A DNA stretch of 64,000 nt, from positions 83,477,988 to 83,541,987 of the forward strand of contig CM060984.1 in the NCBI GenBank assembly GCA_030765065.1. Reading direction: 5' to 3'. Every line of letters begins with the position of its first letter. The first letter of the stretch is position 1. Positions 21,036-33,089 of the stretch are shown here, piece by piece. A program made the position numbers and the translations under genes. This DNA comes from Deroplatys truncata (taxonomy: Eukaryota; Arthropoda; Insecta; Mantodea; Mantidae). The notes beneath the pieces were generated by a model. That model did not search any database. It had not been told where the DNA came from and saw only the letters and a list, made by a program, of their open reading frames with translations.

Positions 21036-22994
21036 TATAGCCTAGGAATGAGACACCACAAAAGATATGTCTGCATACAGCTAGTGCATTTTAATGCCAC
21101 ATGCTTCCCAATACTGCTGTTACGTCATACACTAGGCTGGAACTTGCACACACGTCGTTTTGGTGTCTTTAGCTTAGCAATTTTTCCCATCTTAACGTTT
21201 TCAAGTTATCTATCTTAGGAGAATACTTTTACTTCCTGAAGCTTTTAATCTAAACATGTTAAATTTGGTTTAGCTATGCACTTCAACAAATACTTCTTGT
21301 ATTAAATATGTTCCGCGGTTAAAACAGTACCTATGGTTTAAGTGTATAATAACCTAAACTAATGTTTAATATCAATAAAAACTAAAAGAGGGTATTTATA
21401 ATATAAGGCGAAAGGAACTGGTCGCCTTTTCTTAGTCTAAATATACTAATAAAATCAAGTAACGGTAATGTTAAGAAAGTATTACAAAATATATTGCTGC
21501 TAACGATTTTATAGGAGGCGTAACCAAATTAAATTCTCTCACGCAGCAATACATGCGGAATTTATCCAGGTATATATTGCCACAATAAGCACACAAGTAA
21601 CTCAAAGGTGAGCAAATGGCATGGCTTTATAGAGTACTCTTATAGTAATCATAAATTTGTTTACGATTGTTGTTAACAACCTGATTTTTCAATTTCGTTT
21701 ATAAATGTTGTGCAGAATAACGCAATTATTGTGGCTATTTCATTTCGAAAATATGTTGCTTGGACTATCTGCATATTTCATTTAGTCATCCTATCTTGAA
21801 TGTATCAAAATATTTCATCTTGAATCATTCGGGATAACGGATTCGCAGACATTTTTTTATAATTATAGCTGTGTGGCGTAAAGGTATTAAAAGGTATCTG
21901 GTTTCCTCTCATTGGGCATCCTCTTAAGATTATTTGGAAATCACTAATACACTTAACTTCATTTTATTTCATAGTAAATCGTTTCATTCTGCAAAATAAT
22001 ACCTAAAAATAACAAATTAGAAGTAAATTAGTAAGTTTATCTTTGCGGAAGGAGGAAGAAGGTTTAAAATACAAGACGAAGTGGAGTATTTTCACCTCTG
22101 AGTTTCTAAAAAAAATGCTTAGAGCATGTGTAATGCATGCTATTTTTTTCGATGACACCGAGTAATAGAAATGCTTACGCGAAAATAAGTTAATCACTGT
22201 CAGCTGTTAAAAAGTAGTATAAAGTTCGACCGCGCTAGCCTCTGCCCGATGATCGATTAGCCTGGTGGTGCTGTCCAACTAACAACTAAAGATGACAAGC
22301 GGCTTACGCTGAAAGATTTAAATGCTGCATGAATTAAATCTAACAAATAAAGCAAGGATGATAAGATTTAAATGGAAAAATTCAACTATCAAACGTGATT
22401 ATATTGCATATCTGTAACAACAAACATACATATCAGTAGTTGGAGGATTAAATATATTTTATTAACTCTGCGGTAAAAATACAAAAACTTCCCACAGAGT
22501 GCAGAAATTTAAACTTCCCACACATGTTAGCATACATGAGAAGTGGATGAAAACCATTATCATCAAAAAATGAATTTTGTCCTATGCATATCTTTGTATG
22601 AAAGATTTATGCCTAGAAAGGAGATAAGTAAGAATATTTAAGTACATACACATAATACAGGGGGTAAATGTAATTATTTTCAAACAACAAAATGGAGGTG
22701 TCTGTAACCACAAGTAAACAATAATGGAGCTATACATTGTAACTATTTACTACGATCTATTAAAAGCATAAAAAGTATACCCTTAAATAAAAAGATAACT
22801 ATTTATTTATGATGCTTTACACTCTGTGGAGAAATATATAGCTGAGGTAGATTATTGATGTAACTATGTATATGAAGAACATGGTACAATTCATTGTGTA
22901 AGTGTATGTAATTTATATTATTTATTGTGCTGACGTAGCCATCTGTTCTCGAAACTTTGGACAAATAACTGAATTTAATTTAATTAAATTTTCT
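21036..22994. other. AT-rich gap without a recognised feature
   Basis: About 2 kb of unique-looking sequence. No coding motif, repeat block or RNA gene was recognised on either strand. Confidence 0.45.
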
Positions 22995-23500
22995 CACATC
23001 AAATTTTCAAGAAAATCTTCCCATCACAACCCACTACATTTCCGTGTTTTTCCTTACATGGAAACATTTTCGTTATTTTTATTTTTTCAGAAATGACTAA
23101 GGATTTTGATTAAATATCGTTTGGTATACTGATATGTGAAATAACATTTATTTTTAGAGCTTTCTGTGAATAGCCTGGAAAGTCCCCTTTATCTGATTAT
23201 ATTTTGTATACTTTTGTACATATAGAAAACCTTAAAAGGTTAGAGAAGAACTGACTCCAGAAAAAATGTAGAGCTCATTACAGTACACATTTTGTGTCAC
23301 ATGAATTTTTTCTTAGCCTTCAAATATTTTATGTTGAAAGCTGACTTTCCCCAAGAGTGATCTAACGGACATGCTTGAAAATTTACGATTCCTTTTCTTT
23401 TCGTTTCTTTCCATAGCAAGAGCTTTTTATCGGGATTAAACATTTGAATGATGTTTTCGCATGTTAAATCTTCATGCTTATTTTGAAACAACTTCTAGGA
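22995..23500 (-). repeat. Old HL repeat, central part
   Basis: Minus-oriented. It has TTTTCAAGAAAATCTTCCC, TTACATGGAAACATTTTCG, GATTTTGATTAAATATCG and ACCTTAAAAGGTTAGAG in the reverse-complement family order. Both ends are worn. Confidence 0.55.
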
Positions 23501-24526
23501 CGCAACATAGCAAAGAAGAAGAATGTGAAGTAATTGAGAACATGGTGTGAATGGACCACTTCAATTCTTTTTACCTAATATTGATGCATGTGTCCCTTGT
23601 TTCAGTTATTGGAAGATAGCAACCACATCATTGTACATCAGTTTATGTTGTCGCAATTCTGATTTCATCACCAGTTTCTTAATTGCTTCCTTCGATTTAT
23701 CCAAAACGGTTTGAGACGATAGTTCCTACATTTCACTGATCGTTTTGTGATATCGTTTCAATAATGCGTGCTATGTGGCCCAAATTGAGCACCATATTTT
23801 TATCTCAAGATTGTTAAGTAAATATAAGAAAATCGAATTTAGTATTAAATACGCTATTGTACGTTAAAAGGGGAAAGTGCTTTATAGTTTCGTTTTGAAA
23901 TTCTGGCCTCATCTGAATCGTGCCTAAAACCTCGGTTTCGAGCCTTGTAATTAAAATAACTATTACCACATCGTTTAGGGCAATGCCTTTCTACTGGCGT
24001 ACATAGCAGTGTTAGCAATTTAACGGAATTTGACACTGTCATTTTTGCTGACACTCCAATACATTATGATTTGGAGTTGACAAGCTTTCGATATCCCACA
24101 TAATTTTCACGCGTTGCTATTGGTTGAATGTGCTGTGATGTCTTCACTGTAAATCTAGCCTTTCACACATATTTCCACGAGTGTTTGTTGAAACTGAACC
24201 CCCATGGGTCGCTACCGGGTGGCAGCAGGAATGTACAGAACGATTTGCAAAGTGGGCAGCTGCCCCCAAGGGACTCATCCTTCACGTATCTTGACGGCGC
24301 GGAAAGATCGCGCGAAATGCCTGTGGAGTTCTCAACCATAAATCAATTAGCAGAACGCGTTATGATGGCGTGTACACCTACTCTCACCTCCGCATCAACA
24401 ATCCATAATGGAGCCAGTCGTTACAGTTTGCTTTAACAATTCTGGTATTGGTCTTATAGTGACCTAAAAATAAAGTCTGCATTACCACAAACACCAGGGT
24501 ATAGTATCCGCTGATTATATTTGTAC
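23501..24526. other. Gap; a GC-richer segment lies at 24195-24430
   Basis: The segment 24195-24430 is less AT-rich than its surroundings and contains a frame (24128-24436) without recognisable motifs. It may be a worn SINE body. Confidence 0.35.
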
Positions 24527-24952
24527 TTTCTCTACCACGTACCAATAGGATGAGAAGGTGTTACATTCCACCCAAAAATTCGCTACCGGGATTTAACTGG
24601 GATTACAGCTTTTGAGGACCACCGAATACATTTTTAGAAAAAAAGTCCGTGCGTGTGTATCTGTGTATGAACAGCATAACTCAAAAACGAAAAGTTGTAT
24701 AAATACCAAACTTGGTATTTAGGTTCAGTACCCTCAAAAGATATGACACAAAGACTTTTAAGAAAATTCCCCATCTCAAACTACGCTTTACATGGAACAT
24801 TTTTCTAATTTCTCTTATTTTCTAAAACTGGCTCCAAAGATTTTGATTAAAAGACCATATAATAAAGATATTTACATGACAAATAAGATGCATATATATT
24901 TTGAATTTTCTGGGAATAGTCTGTGAAGTCCATTTCATTTGGAAGACATTTT
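24527..24952 (-). repeat. HL repeat, 3' half (first piece of a chimaera)
   Basis: Minus-oriented. The 3' end is the reverse complement of ACGTGGTAGAGAAAGT. It proceeds to the GAAGTCCATTTCATTTGG block, then stops abruptly at TTTTGTATTGCA, where a second HL 3' half starts in the same orientation. Confidence 0.65.
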
Positions 24953-25449
24953 GTATTGCATTCCACCCAAAAATTCGATATCGAGATTTCATCGGAAATA
25001 CATGTTTTGAGGCCCCCTGGAATCATAAAAGCATTTTTACAAAAGGGTCGTGCGTGTGTCTGTGTATCTGTGAACAGCATAACTCAAAAACGAAAAGTCA
25101 GATAAGTACCAAACTTGGTATTTATGTTCAGTATCTTTCAAAGATGCGACACGAATATTTGAAGGAAAATCCCCCACCACAGGCTACATGGAATATTTTT
25201 CGAAAATTTTGATTTTCTCAAAAATTGTTTTAACGATTTTGATTAAAATATTATATGTTTAAAATGCTTTTATGGCAAATCAAATATATATATATATATA
25301 TATTGAATTTTCTGGGTATGTCCCCAAAAGTCCTCTTCATTCTGAATGAATTTTGCATAGCTAGTAGACCTTAAGAGATAGTCAAAATTTTACTATACAA
25401 ATAATGTAGATCTCGTTAACATACACAATTTATGTCATATACATTTCTT
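24953..25449 (-). repeat. HL repeat, 3' half (second piece, lacking the 3' hairpin)
   Basis: It begins at the CATTCCACCCAAAAATTCG block without the usual hairpin end. It runs to TATGTCATATACATTTC, where the young copy at 25450 is inserted. It has its own TA tract near 25288. Confidence 0.65.
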
Positions 25450-26285
25450 TTACTTTCTCTACTACGTATAGTAAGTAGGGGAAGTATTGTATTCCACCCA
25501 AAAACTCGATACCGAGATTTCACCGGAAATATATGTTTTGAGACCCCTTAAATCCATAAAAGCATTTTGGAAACATGTCTGTGTGTGTCTGTGATCAGCA
25601 TAACTCAGAAACGAACAGTCGGATAAACACCAAACTTGGTATTTAGGTTCAGTATCTTCCAGAGATGCGACACAAAGGTTTTCAAGATATTCCCCCATCC
25701 CAGATTACCCTTTACATGGAACATTTTTCGAAAATTTTAATTTTCTCAAAAACGGCTCTAACGATTTTGATTAAAATATCATATGTTTAAGATATTTGCA
25801 TAGCAAATGAAATGTATATCCCGAATTTTCTGGGAATGTCTCCAAAAGTATTCTACATTTGAATGACTTTGGCATAACTGATAAACCATAAGTGATAGAC
25901 AAAATTTTACTACACAAAAAATGTTAAAATGCGTTAAAATACACAATTTACGTCATATATATATTTTTGTTGTTGAATGAACCATTTTCGAGATATTGCT
26001 TGTTATTCCCTTAAATTTTCCAATACGTATACTTTTTCTAAATGGGAATTCGTTGTTCATTTTTTTTTGTCCTGGTAATGCAAAGAGAATGGAATACTCC
26101 ACATAGCAACCAGCTCTTAAAATATTTGACTATCGCTTAAAGCCTTTCCCCTTGCATCTACAAGAAAATTACCAATAAGATTAACATCTCGATATCTCGA
26201 TTAACATGAAGCATATGGAGAATAAGCGTTTGTAAAAGTAGTTTGTACTAGAGTAGAGAAAGTCATGTGAGTGTAACACATCAGA
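25450..26285 (-). mobile_element. HL repeat, young full-length copy (subfamily B)
   Basis: Minus-oriented, 836 bp, with the 3' hairpin, CAGA-type tract, inverted end motifs and 5' end TCTGATGTG. It is inserted within another HL copy whose 5' part follows at 26286. Confidence 0.85.
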
Positions 26286-26519
26286 ATTTTTTGTCCTGGA
26301 CATGTAAAGAGAATGAAATGCTCCACATAGAAACTAGTTCTTAAAAGATTTGACTACCGCTTAAAGCCTACCATATTCCCCTTGCACCTATAAGAAAATT
26401 AGTAATACGATAGCTTCTGCTAATACTTATATCGATTAACATGAAGTAGATGAGAATAAGCATTTGTAAAAATAGTTGGTACAAGAGTAGAGAAAGTCAT
26501 GTGAGTGTAACACATCAGA
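26286..26519 (-). repeat. HL repeat, 5' part of the host copy
   Basis: It runs from TTTTTTGTCCTGGACATG to the 5' end at 26519, followed by a T run of about 17. The 5' third matches subfamily B. Part of the normal unit between this piece and 25449 is missing. Confidence 0.75.
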
Positions 26520-26537
26520 TTTTTTTTTTTTTTTTTA

Positions 26538-27059
26538 TGTTTCATTTGCATGGGCCCGTTTAACTTCTATGGTCACATACGTTGTTTCACTGAAACAACT
26601 AATGGTATTATCACTTTTTAAGTGTTGGTTTTATTATACAACACACACGCACATACACATTGTTCCTCACATTCATATTTCCGATTTTTACGGAGGGCAA
26701 GGAAACTTTCTAGTTAAAGAAAAATTCCTCGGTCCAGCTCGAATTGGAAGCCATAACGCTAACCACTGGGCCACAGAATTATCCTTCAACATCTTATGTC
26801 ATATTTCGACGGTTAAGTGTGGAACCTTTGGTACAGATGATTCACTATGTGCTAGATAGGTGACCTTAATTGCCTTCTTACTCTTTTATTTATGTTTCTT
26901 TGGTTATCTTTCTTTTGTTATGTTTGGCAAGTGAGGGAAACTACGGAGAAAAACATCGAAGCTGCAGATACTACTGGAGAAATGTCTCCTTTGGGGGGGG
27001 GAGTATATTAGACTGCTAGAAGTAGACAGGAATCAATTGTACATTCAGTTAAATGGAAG
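26538..27059. other. Gap with a SINE-like fragment at 26715-26800
   Basis: On the minus strand 26715-26800 reads GTGGCCCAGTGGTTAGCG followed by a degenerate second box, as in a tRNA-derived SINE head. The rest of the stretch shows nothing recognisable. Confidence 0.45.
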
Positions 27060-27360
27060 ACAATTTGAACATCTGCAAACATTTGTTCTTATGTTGTGTA
27101 TACAATGCTTTTCCTCCATACCACGACACCACCGCCCGGCTGTTCGCGCGCCGATTGACGCTGCTCGGGATCTCTCCGAAATAGTTATTATATTCCCGCA
27201 ACTGCCTCACGTTCTTATATTTACACTTACAATTACAATTATAAGCACGTACCTTATCATAAGAGATGCTGGAAATATTGTCCTTCTCTATCCATACATT
27301 TCTGGCATCTTCTCAGGAAATTTTCATTCACAGTCAGGAGTTCAATATCCGAAATTGATT
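27060..27360 (+). repeat. Left arm of an inverted repeat pair with 28690-28955
   Basis: Shared blocks, inverted between the arms: ATGCTTTTCCT, GCGCGCCG/GCGCGCGAGCC-type GC-rich core, AAGCACGTACCTTAT, AAGAGATGCT and TTTTCATTCACA. The arms are visibly diverged. They could be the ends of one element or two independent insertions. Confidence 0.5.
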
Positions 27361-27644
27361 TAATATCTCCCCTGATGTTTTCTTTTAGTGCATATAATTT
27401 ATAGGGGTTGGTTGCATATACTTCATTTTACATGTGATCATCACAATCGGGTAAATTTCTGTCATTGGATTTTGCGAAATGTCAATGATAACTGACCCAC
27501 GCTTAATATTCTTCTTTGACGAAGCATGGTTCAATTTATATAGATATGTTTCGTCGCAAGATAATAGATATTCGAGTACAGCGAAACCAGATTTTATACA
27601 CGAGGTTCCTTTGCATGTCCCAAAAATATGTGAGAAGTAAATAC

Positions 27645-28478
27645 ATGTATTGCATTCCAACCAAAAATACTATACCGAGATTTTACTGGAAATACACGTT
27701 TTTGAGGCCCCATGAATAAAATAAAGCATTTTTGGAAACGTGTCCTTGTGTGTGCGTCTGTTGTGTGTGTCTGAACAGTATAATTCAAGAACGAAAAGTT
27801 GTATAAGTACCAAACTTAGTATTTAAGTTAAGTATCTTCCGAGGATGCGGCACGAATATTTTCAACAAAATCACCCCACCCCAACTACCCTTTATATGGA
27901 ACGTTTTAGAAACTTTTGATTCACTACAAATGGCTCTAACGATTTTAATTAAAATACCTTATATTAATGATATTTATATGCCAAATAAAATGTATATCTT
28001 GAATTTTCTGCGAATAGCCTGTGAGATTCTCTTCATTCGGAAGAAGTTTTGTATATGCGTGGATAACTAGTAAATTTAAGCGACAGATGAAAACGTACTT
28101 CACAAAAAATGTAGATCTCTTTAAAACACACAATTTATTTCAAGTAAGTTTTTTGTGGCATAAGCCATTTCTGAGATATCCGTTATTAATGGTTCGAATT
28201 GTTCGTACTTGGTCAAGTCCTGTCAACATTCAGTTGTTTCTCGCGATTGCATGGAAACGGTATGGAATTTTAAGGCCAGCATATAGCGTCCAGTTCTTAA
28301 ACATTTGAATATCGCTGCTCTCTGTTTTTCTATAACGAAATGTGTAATGTAGCTATTTATGCAAAGGTATATTAGGATTAAAATTCAGTGGATAGAAAGA
28401 GGTTTTAGTAAGAATAGTTTGTATACTCACTAATAGAAGTAGAGGGTAGAGAAAGTCGTGTAAATGTATCATATCCGT
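27645..28478 (-). repeat. Old HL repeat, nearly full length
   Basis: Minus-oriented. It has the CATTCCAACCAAAAATAC 3' block, a GTGT tract near 27748-27775, CCCAACTACCCTTTATATGG and GATTTTAATTAAAATACC, and a 5' end with GGGTAGAGAAAGTCGTGTAA. It lies between the two inverted arms at 27060 and 28690. Confidence 0.7.
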
Positions 28479-28689
28479 TGAATGTCAAACCTCGCCTACA
28501 GCTATGAGTAGTTAAATTTAATTTAGGAATCTTTTGAAGATAGGGCAATTAGTAAATAATTATGTCGCTCACGATTCCCTGTTTAACTGTGTGTGACTTG
28601 TAGGTATGAGGGAACTTGAAACATAAGTGTATGCAACAAAGTTGACATTGTAAAAACTAAAAGGAAACATTAGGCGAGAAATTAACTCA

Positions 28690-28955
28690 GTTTCGGATAT
28701 TGAACTCTCAGTGTGAATGAAAACTTCCTGAAAATACCCCAGAAATATGTAGAAGGAGGAGAACATTTATAGCATCTCTTATAATAAGGTACGTGCTTAT
28801 TACCACTGAATTTGTAACGTAACTATGAGAAGGTGCGGCGATATTGCAACTGTTTTGACGGGAGTCCGGACTGCGGCGGCCGGCGCGCGAGCCGCTGTGC
28901 GGTAGATGCAATGTGAAGGAAAAGCACTGCACATTAAAGCAACGGGAGTACAAAT
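28690..28955 (-). repeat. Right arm of the inverted repeat pair with 27060-27360
   Basis: This is the reverse-complement counterpart of the left arm. The blocks TATTGAACTCTCAGTGTGAA, ATAAGGTACGTGCTTAT and GCGCGCGAGCC are in matching inverted order. Confidence 0.5.
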
Positions 28956-29780
28956 TAATTTGTAACACCACATATGAAAAGAGTCGTGTAAGTAACAAGT
29001 GTGAGACATTTTTATTGCATTCTGTAAAATAGATATTTCCTCTACCTCCTCTTCTGAAACGTTAAAGGTAAATGAACTTTTGTAATACCAGGTAAGTCGA
29101 GTGACATGTCTTTTAGGGTCATGCGTTGGCAAATTGTGTATGTGCCAGAGTTTCGCCACACCTCCTCTACCATCCCTGAAACGTCTAAACGAAAAATTAT
29201 GACATTCCTTATTTCTAGTTGGAAGAGGGATAATCCCACCGTATTTGCAAAATTAATGTGTTTTTATCATTTTTCTTTTGTAATGATACTTTACATTTTA
29301 ATTAACTTAAAACAGGATCCACGCCACGTTTCTAGTATTAAATGTTACCTCTGATTCAATACAATTACAAGGCAAAAGCAGTGTTTCTCACCGTTTACGA
29401 AAACTTATAACATTATTAATGCCTTAAACATCGCTCGTATTCCATTTGTGAACCTCAGCTTTACAAAACAATTGACAATCGTGTCATCATCAGACTGTCA
29501 GCTTCACATCTGTAGAAGGGTTCGATTCCCGGTTAGGGTAGGAGAATTTATCTTTGATAAGAAGCATTTCCTACACTGTCCAGAGTAAGTAAGTATAAAT
29601 GTGTTCATACCAAACGTTCAACGTTAAAAATTCACAGTCTATCGATTTACAGACTCCGTTTGATGTTTCTAAACTCAAAGCGCCTGATATGAACCATAAA
29701 TTTTAAATGAAACAATAAATATATAAAGTGTTGCACTCATATTTATCTCTATCCATTACAACCTGACATAATCCGTCGTA
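28956..29780. other. Gap; a tRNA-like B box at about 29518-29530
   Basis: GGTTCGATTCCCGG follows a loosely tRNA-like stretch from 29480. It is too degenerate for a tRNA gene. The minus frames at 29042-29239 share no motif with a known family. Confidence 0.4.
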
Positions 29781-29782
29781 TA

Positions 29783-30404
29783 TAGAGTAGACCATTTAAG
29801 TTGAGACTGTACCTTACCTCCAAAACTAAGCGCTGTAGAAAGAAATGTCTTTGATAAAAGTTGCTTGATATTGTGGGGGAAAGTATATGCCATTAGTCAT
29901 GTTTTGTTTGGAGGACGTTATGGTGGTCATTTTAGGCTCAATTAATTTTTTAATGGGAAACTACACTTGGTATGCTGCTTTCTCATTAGAAAACGGTTTA
30001 TAAACAGTTGTTTATTTTGAATGAGGAATAAGGAAATAAAATAAAAAAACAACCTCACCCTCAAATGACCATCTAAGGATAGTCCAACCATTCATTGTGC
30101 TCTTCGTACACAACCCTTCAAAATTTTCGTTGTTATTTACGTTGTTGTAAGAACAATTGCAATGTGCTTTATACAAATAGTGTTTAGTTTTTTATGAAGA
30201 GTGAGAAAATAGCTTAAAAAGTTAGTTTTATATTTAAAAAAATTAAATTTACCCTAAAATGACCATCACAACGTCCTCCAAATAAAGCATGACTAATGGC
30301 ATTTACTTTCCCTATGTATCAAGCAACTTTTATTCAAGACATTTCTTTCTACAACGCTTAGTTTTGGATATATTATACAGTCTCAACTTAAATGGTCCAT
30401 CCTG
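29783..30404. mobile_element. MITE with arms of about 165 bp and TA target duplication
   Basis: The left arm 29783-29948 and the right arm 30240-30404 are inverted copies. Both contain GACCATTTAAGTTGAGACTG, AAGAAATGTCTT, AAAGTTGCTTGATA, GCCATTAGTCATG and TTGGAGGACGTT. TA flanks the element on both sides (29781-29782 and 30405-30406). It is 622 bp with no coding region. TA duplication and long arms suggest mobilisation by a Tc1/mariner-type transposase. Confidence 0.75.
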
Positions 30405-30406
30405 TA

Positions 30407-31100
30407 TAATAATAATTCTAATAAAACTTCTTCTATTAAAGTCACGTTACAGACGAGAAAAATTATAATTTATTGTGGACTCTCCAATTTATAAATTTGC
30501 TTCAAATGAATTAGCTTTATTAATGGACAGAAATCATCTATGGGATGCGTTTGAATTGCATGAATTAACGGAAATAGTGAGTCAAAGAAATGAACTAGAA
30601 TTAGTGAAAGTCTGAAATAATTCAGCCATTGGGGGAAAATCACAAACGACAGATATGCAGGAGTACAATGAAAAGAGAATAACAAGCCATTATGCAGAAG
30701 AGTTTATATCAGTAGCAAGAGACTTCATTATAGGAAAAATATCTGAGAGCTCTAAAAACGTAATCTTGAATGTAGTGTAAAACAAAAAGCTAACGGAAGT
30801 AAATGGATTACCTCATGAATTAAGGTTGAAAATCGGTTTTAAGTACACGATAACGAGCAATATAGATGTAGAGGATGGTTTAGCGGCATCAATTTCTCTG
30901 AGTATGCCGCAAGCGCACGGAGCTTGCGGCATTCTCAACCGCAATGAGTTAAGTATGAAATCGAAACAGAATTCCTGTTAACCTTGTATAATATTACTGG
31001 GTCGTAAAGTAAGAATGGTGTCATTCATATATTATATAAAAAACAAAAATATTAGCCAAATTTTAACACTATTAGATTCAAAAAGGCAAATATTAAATGT
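30407..31100. other. Gap with a perfect GC-rich hairpin at 30904-30932
   Basis: Apart from the hairpin no feature was recognised. The minus frame at 30470-30685 has no family signature. Confidence 0.5.
30904..30932. repeat. Perfect 11 bp hairpin, 7 nt loop
   Basis: ATGCCGCAAGC at 30904-30914 and GCTTGCGGCAT at 30922-30932 are exact reverse complements. After one mismatch the pairing continues for four more base pairs (TGAG with CTCA). Confidence 0.85.
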
Positions 31101-31102
31101 AT

Positions 31103-31330
31103 TGTGACGATAGCGGCTGTGACCCGAACTTACCGGGAGGAAGGCGACCGGCCGATTCGCCGGTTGAAGAGATAAACAGTGTCAGCGCTAAAAATGCGAT
31201 TTTTCTGGAAGCCTCTTTCTCTCGCCTCCCTCGAACATTCTAGAATTCTCTCGAAAACTCCAGCGATATAGTATAAGCTAACTCGAGAGTGTGTTACTGT
31301 GTTTAAAATTATTTAGAAAAAATTAATATA
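31103..31330 (+). repeat. Possible solo LTR remnant
   Basis: A GC-richer block starting TGTGACGATAGCGGCTGTGA continues through CTAGAATTCTCTCGAA to a TATAGTATAAGC promoter-like part. This resembles the U3/R region of insect gypsy-type LTRs. No second LTR, primer binding site or target duplication was found. Confidence 0.25.
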
Positions 31331-31397
31331 TTGTGAAGATCTGTAATATAGGCCTGGTTTAAGGTTAAGCATTACCAATTTTTATTTATTTATTTAT

Positions 31398-32108
31398 TTT
31401 CACCGGAATTACAGCAAATTAAAAAAACAACATTTTTAGCAAATGTCCGTGTGTGGCTGTGTGTGTATGTGTGTGTGAGCAGCATAATTCAAAAAAGAAA
31501 GAACAGATAAATACCATTATCTACAAAGATGAGACACAGAGATTTTGAATAAAATTCGCGACCATAAAATACCATTTACATGGAAAGGTTTTGTAAAGTT
31601 CTGATTTTCTCAAAACGGCTCTAACGATTTGGATTAAAATACCACATATTTATAATATTTGTATAACAAATAAAAGCCTACTTTTATTTTCTGGGAATAG
31701 CCTATGAAGTCCCCTTCATTCGAAATAAACTTTGTTTAATTTTGGATAACTGGTAAACGTTAAGAGATTCATAGAAACGTAGAGCACAGTAAAAGTAAAT
31801 ATCTTTAGAACACATGCTTTATTTTAAATAACCTTTTTATGGCATCAACCGTTTTCGAGGTAACCGTTATTATGGTTTTTAGAAGTTTTCAATAATTCGT
31901 CATTTGTTAGTGTGTTGTCGCTATTCAGTTATTTCTCGCGATTACATGGAAACAGTAAGAAAGTTCAAGGCCAGGATATAGCTACTGGTTTAAACATCTG
32001 ACTGGCGATTTTGTTCCTCTATCCCCCTTGTATGTACAACGAAATGTGAAATGAAATTATTTTTACTGAGGTTTATCTAGACCGACATGAAGTAAATAGA
32101 AAAAAAAT
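31398..32108 (-). repeat. Old HL repeat, host of the insertion at 32109 (3' part)
   Basis: Minus-oriented, from CACCGGAATTACAG through a GTGT tract, CTCTAACGATTTGGATTAAA and GGTAAACGTTAAGAG to CATGAAGTAAATAGAAAA. The expected next block (AATAAGCTTTTGTAA) is found after the insertion at 33001. Confidence 0.7.
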
Positions 32109-33000
32109 TCTGATGTGTTACACTCACATGACTTTCTCTACTCTTGTACAAACTATTTTTACAAACGCTTATTCTCCATCTACTTCATGTTAATCGAGAT
32201 AAACATTTGCAGAGTCTATCTTATTGCTAAGTTTCTTGTAGATGTAAGGGGAATATATATTTACAAGGGCAATATAGAAATACAGTAGCCTTTAAGCACA
32301 TACATATCTCTTAATAGCTGGTTGCTATGTGCAGCACCATTCCCTTTACCACAGATTAATACTCTTTGCATATCCAAGACAAAAATGAATAATGAATTCC
32401 CATTTTAGAAAATAAGTACCTATTGAAAAATTTAAGGGAATAACAAACAATATCTCGAAAATGGTTCACTCAACAACAAAAATGTATATGACATAAATTG
32501 TGTATTTTAACGCGATCTACATCTTTTGTGTAGTAAAATTTTGTCTATCTCTTATGGTTTACCAGTTTACCAAAAGTCGTTCACAATGAAGAATACTTTT
32601 GGAGACATTCCCAGAAAATTCAAGATATACATTTTATTTGTCATGAAAATATCTTAAACATATGATATTTCAATCAAAGTCGTTAGAGCCATTTTTGAGA
32701 AAATTAAAATTTTCGAAAAATGTTCCATGGGGTGGGGGGATTTTCTTGAAAACCTTCGTGTCGCATCTCTGGAAGATACTAAACCTAAATACCAAGTTTG
32801 GTGTTTATCCGACTGTTCGTTTCTGAGTTATGCTGTTCACAGACATACAAACACACAGACACACACACGGACATGTTTCCAAAAATACTTTTTTGGATTC
32901 AGGAGGTCTCAAAACATGTATTTCCGGTGAAATCTCGGTATCGAATTTTTGGGTGGAATACAATACTTCCCCTACTTACTATACGTAGTAGAGAAAGTAA
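32109..33000 (+). mobile_element. HL repeat, young full-length copy (subfamily A)
   Basis: Plus-oriented, 892 bp, with all family landmarks. It is inserted in the opposite orientation into an older copy. The uninterrupted relative near 40367 shows the target as GAAAAATAAGC, so the site lies in an A/T tract and no clear target duplication beyond A/T bases is seen. Confidence 0.85.
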
Positions 33001-33085
33001 TAAGCTTTTGTAAAATTGTTTGTAGAAGCTATACGAAAATAAATCATAGTGGGTAGAGAAAGACACGCGAATATAAGTGCCGTGG
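33001..33085 (-). repeat. Old HL repeat, 5' end of the host
   Basis: This is the continuation of 31398-32108. It has TAAGCTTTTGTAAAATTG and GTGGGTAGAGAAAGACACG, which is the older-group 5' inverted motif. Confidence 0.65.
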
Positions 33086-33089
33086 TTAT

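Noticed and set aside
29042-29239. Minus-strand frame as a gene
   Set aside because: No start context, motif or homologous frame; the neighbouring minus frames overlap it in another phase.
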